Source of the DNA: Alphaproteobacteria bacterium
GTDB lineage: Bacteria; Pseudomonadota; Alphaproteobacteria; UBA9219
NCBI GenBank assembly: GCA_013286365.1
Contig: JABDFY010000012.1
Span: 1-57,690, forward strand
Reading direction: 5' to 3'
DNA: 57,690 nucleotides
Shown: positions 55,768-57,690 of the stretch, piece after piece
Layout of the letters: the number at the start of each line of letters is the position of its first letter
Position numbering within the stretch: position 1 is the first letter of the stretch
Made by a program: the position numbers and the translations under genes
The notes under the pieces: generated by a model
What the model saw: the letters and a program-made list of their open reading frames with translations, nothing else
What the model was told of the DNA's origin: nothing
Database searches by the model: none

Positions 55768-57465
55768 TTAATTCAACAATCCGTGTTCCGATGCGGCCAC
55801 GGCCGCCAATGTCATCGCACGAGTGCCTTTATCATCAATTTTCCAAGCTGCTTTTGCGGCATTATCAAGGGCCTCTCTCATAAGATCAGAATATCCACCT
55901 GCGAATGCCAGCTTTGCGATGGAAACAAATACCATTGATTTCTCATCGGTAGACTCGTCAAGCGCTTTCCGTAAAAGCTTTTTTGCTATCTCAGATTCAT
56001 TGTTGTTTATCGCATCCACGGTAAAATTAGAAATTATTTCAAATCGATTTTCTAATGGCACGGTATTAAGAATGTTATCAAGCTCTGGCGATTTCTCAGG
56101 ATTTTTTTTGCCAAGCGTGTCAGTTGCTCGCAAAGCTTGCGTTTGATTCTGATGCCAGGCTGGTAACTGTGCATATTGTTCGTCAAAGTCTTTTTGATCG
56201 TTAGCCCGGTAAAATTCATATGTAATCGATGATCGGATGTCATCACCGACCCCCAATGTTGATCCGGAAATGGGACCGGACACCATGCCAAAGCCGATCA
56301 CTTTATGCGGATCAGGTAATTTCGAAACCGCTTCACGAAGAAGACTGATAGCCTGCTGATGATCTCCAATATTATTGTATCCTCGGGCGGCATTCGCTAA
56401 TTGTCCGGCAGGAAATAGATCAGGAAGTCTCGCTGCTTCAAGTGCCTTATCGGTCAATCGACGTGCATCTTCGGAATCACTTACATCCATGTAGCCTTGC
56501 GCTATTTCGATAAGCAAATTCATATTCCGTCCCTTATCTTGATATTTTTCGAAATCGGAAGCCGCTTCATCAAATATTTTATGGGCTTGCTCTTTTTTGT
56601 CTGCCGCAAGGAACGCTTGAGCGATTTGAAGCTTCATCAAGGCTTGAGTGTCTTTAGGATCAGTTTGGCGCGCTGCTTTCAAGGCACGATCATAATTTTT
56701 AAGTTCTAGCCAACTGTGCATTGTCGAAACATAAATCCGATTATTGCTTTGAAAATCAGATCCTCCACGTTGTTCGGCACGATCCAGGGCTTCCGTCGCT
56801 GCACTGAAATTTCCCATCTCGGTATAGATTTCCGCCATATAATTCCAAAGTTCTCCCTGTTTCTGGGTGGGTAACTTTTCAATGGCCTGTGGCCAACGTA
56901 AATGTAGAAGTTCGTCAAGGGTAGCGTTTGGACTTTTACGCAGAACTTTGGGCCGCAGAAGTTTCATGAGATCTGGAGAGACCCCAGTGGGCTCAAATTT
57001 TTCTATAATCTTTTCGGCCAGCAGCCAGTAATTAGATGAAGTCTCGAAATCGTCCGGCTTATTGCCAGACACATCGGTTAGAGCATTAAATTTGTCATAG
57101 CTTGTAATGACAGTCGGATGCGCCCAAGAGGCTGCGGCAAGTTCGTCAAGGACAAGTGCCTGTTCAGCATTATGCCTATTTATCTTAGCCAACATTTCGT
57201 TTTCTGCGGACGATGCCTGAATTTTTGCGGCGATGGTTTTTGCTGCGGAAAATCTTCCCGTTTGGGCGAGATAGCCAGAAAATCTTACCAAATCCTCTTC
57301 CTTGATGTACTGAGAATTGGCTATTGCCTCATTGACTAGGCACTCTTCAGTTAAGCAATCAACATTTGTTTGCTCAATTTTCTTTTCTGCATCGGCAGCA
57401 AAAAGTGGAGATGCGTTCAAAAGTAAGCCAATGAAAATCAAAGCGAGTGATTTGTAGAAATTCAT
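55768..57465 (-). CDS. Periplasmic TPR-repeat protein, 565 aa
   Basis: A signal peptide (LALIFIGLLLNASPLFAAD) precedes a helical repeat protein with TPR-like units: SGYLAQTGRFSAAKTIAAKI, YTEMGNFSAATEALDRAEQ, WLELKNYDRALKAARQTDP, and GYNNIGDHQQAISLLREAV. AAGGAAA precedes the ATG. It is likely to be a scaffold for envelope or stress protein complexes. It follows the island on the right and probably belongs to the resident chromosome. Confidence 0.82.
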   Translation of the reverse strand: MNFYKSLALIFIGLLLNASPLFAADAEKKIEQTNVDCLTEECLVNEAIANSQYIKEEDLVRFSGYLAQTGRFSAAKTIAAKIQASSAENEMLAKINRHNAEQALVLDELAAASWAHPTVITSYDKFNALTDVSGNKPDDFETSSNYWLLAEKIIEKFEPTGVSPDLMKLLRPKVLRKSPNATLDELLHLRWPQAIEKLPTQKQGELWNYMAEIYTEMGNFSAATEALDRAEQRGGSDFQSNNRIYVSTMHSWLELKNYDRALKAARQTDPKDTQALMKLQIAQAFLAADKKEQAHKIFDEAASDFEKYQDKGRNMNLLIEIAQGYMDVSDSEDARRLTDKALEAARLPDLFPAGQLANAARGYNNIGDHQQAISLLREAVSKLPDPHKVIGFGMVSGPISGSTLGVGDDIRSSITYEFYRANDQKDFDEQYAQLPAWHQNQTQALRATDTLGKKNPEKSPELDNILNTVPLENRFEIISNFTVDAINNNESEIAKKLLRKALDESTDEKSMVFVSIAKLAFAGGYSDLMREALDNAAKAAWKIDDKGTRAMTLAAVAASEHGLLN

Positions 57466-57690
57466 TGCGGTTTCCTTGCCATCATGTCATTCGTCCTGTG
57501 TCGCATAGAGCACGCCTTTTCCAATTGTACGGTTATTCGTGCTCTAACTCCTGATGTTATCAAAAGAAATTGAAAGATCGAACACGTCCTCGCAAAAGAC
57601 GTGCTCGCTGTTGGCGACTTCGTTTGTTTTCAAGCAATTATCGTGAGTGTGTGTGCTCAAAAGCAGGCGAAAACGATGCATTTTATAGTG
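57466..57690. other. Window-end intergenic sequence, 225 bp
   Basis: No gene or repeat recognised. It likely contains the promoter of the TPR gene. Confidence 0.4.

Overview
The window comes from an alphaproteobacterium of moderate GC content. The evidence is the linkage mdh / sucCD / sucB / lpd, an adrenodoxin-type ferredoxin, a DUF1476 (ATP synthase zeta-like) gene near purB, the fabI-aroC pair close to dnaJ-like and pdxH genes, zapE, a PuuD-type short membrane protein and a GcrA-like protein. A Rhodospirillales or Micavibrio-like relative is plausible, but the order cannot be fixed by reading alone.

Layout. 1-8.8 kb holds the TCA-cycle block on the minus strand, mdh to lpd. It is unusual: two accessory genes sit between mdh and sucC, no sucA (2-oxoglutarate dehydrogenase E1) lies between sucD and sucB, and an unrecognised opposite-strand gene separates sucB from lpd. 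8.9-31.3 kb is chromosomal housekeeping: a FAS1-domain protein, an enoyl-CoA hydratase-like protein, a ferredoxin reductase/ferredoxin pair, purB, map behind two paralogous unknown genes, aroC, fabI, zapE, rpsD, a J-domain protein, pdxH, a CDF metal exporter, a GT-C-like membrane protein and an M50 protease. 31.6-34.7 kb encodes a SNF2-type helicase. 34.8-42 kb is a non-canonical chemosensory-like cluster: an unusual receiver protein, a helical partner, CheY, CheX, a secreted Cache protein and a membrane-anchored CheA-like kinase with no CheW-like domain. No MCP, CheW, CheR or CheB is present. A frameshifted outer-membrane porin follows.

44.0-55.6 kb is a mosaic accessory island. Four copies of the 3' end of a tRNA-Thr(GGT) gene (44045, 45570, 54403, 55583) punctuate it, but no complete tRNA is present. 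The copies fall into two families by their flanking arms. The island also holds an integrase 3' remnant, three copies of a 23-bp repeat, two Fic genes (one broken in an A8 tract), an orphan tail-collar protein, a GcrA-like regulator, a DUF6362-type phage protein, several unknown genes, a membrane protein with a NERD-like nuclease motif, and a HEPN-like gene between duplicated integrase ends. 55.8-57.5 kb encodes a periplasmic TPR protein.

How it fits together: the left part is metabolic core with local insertions, the middle is envelope and signalling genes, and the right part is a recombination hotspot in which small cargo (Fic, HEPN-like and NERD-like proteins, phage regulators) has accumulated at tRNA-derived attachment sites.
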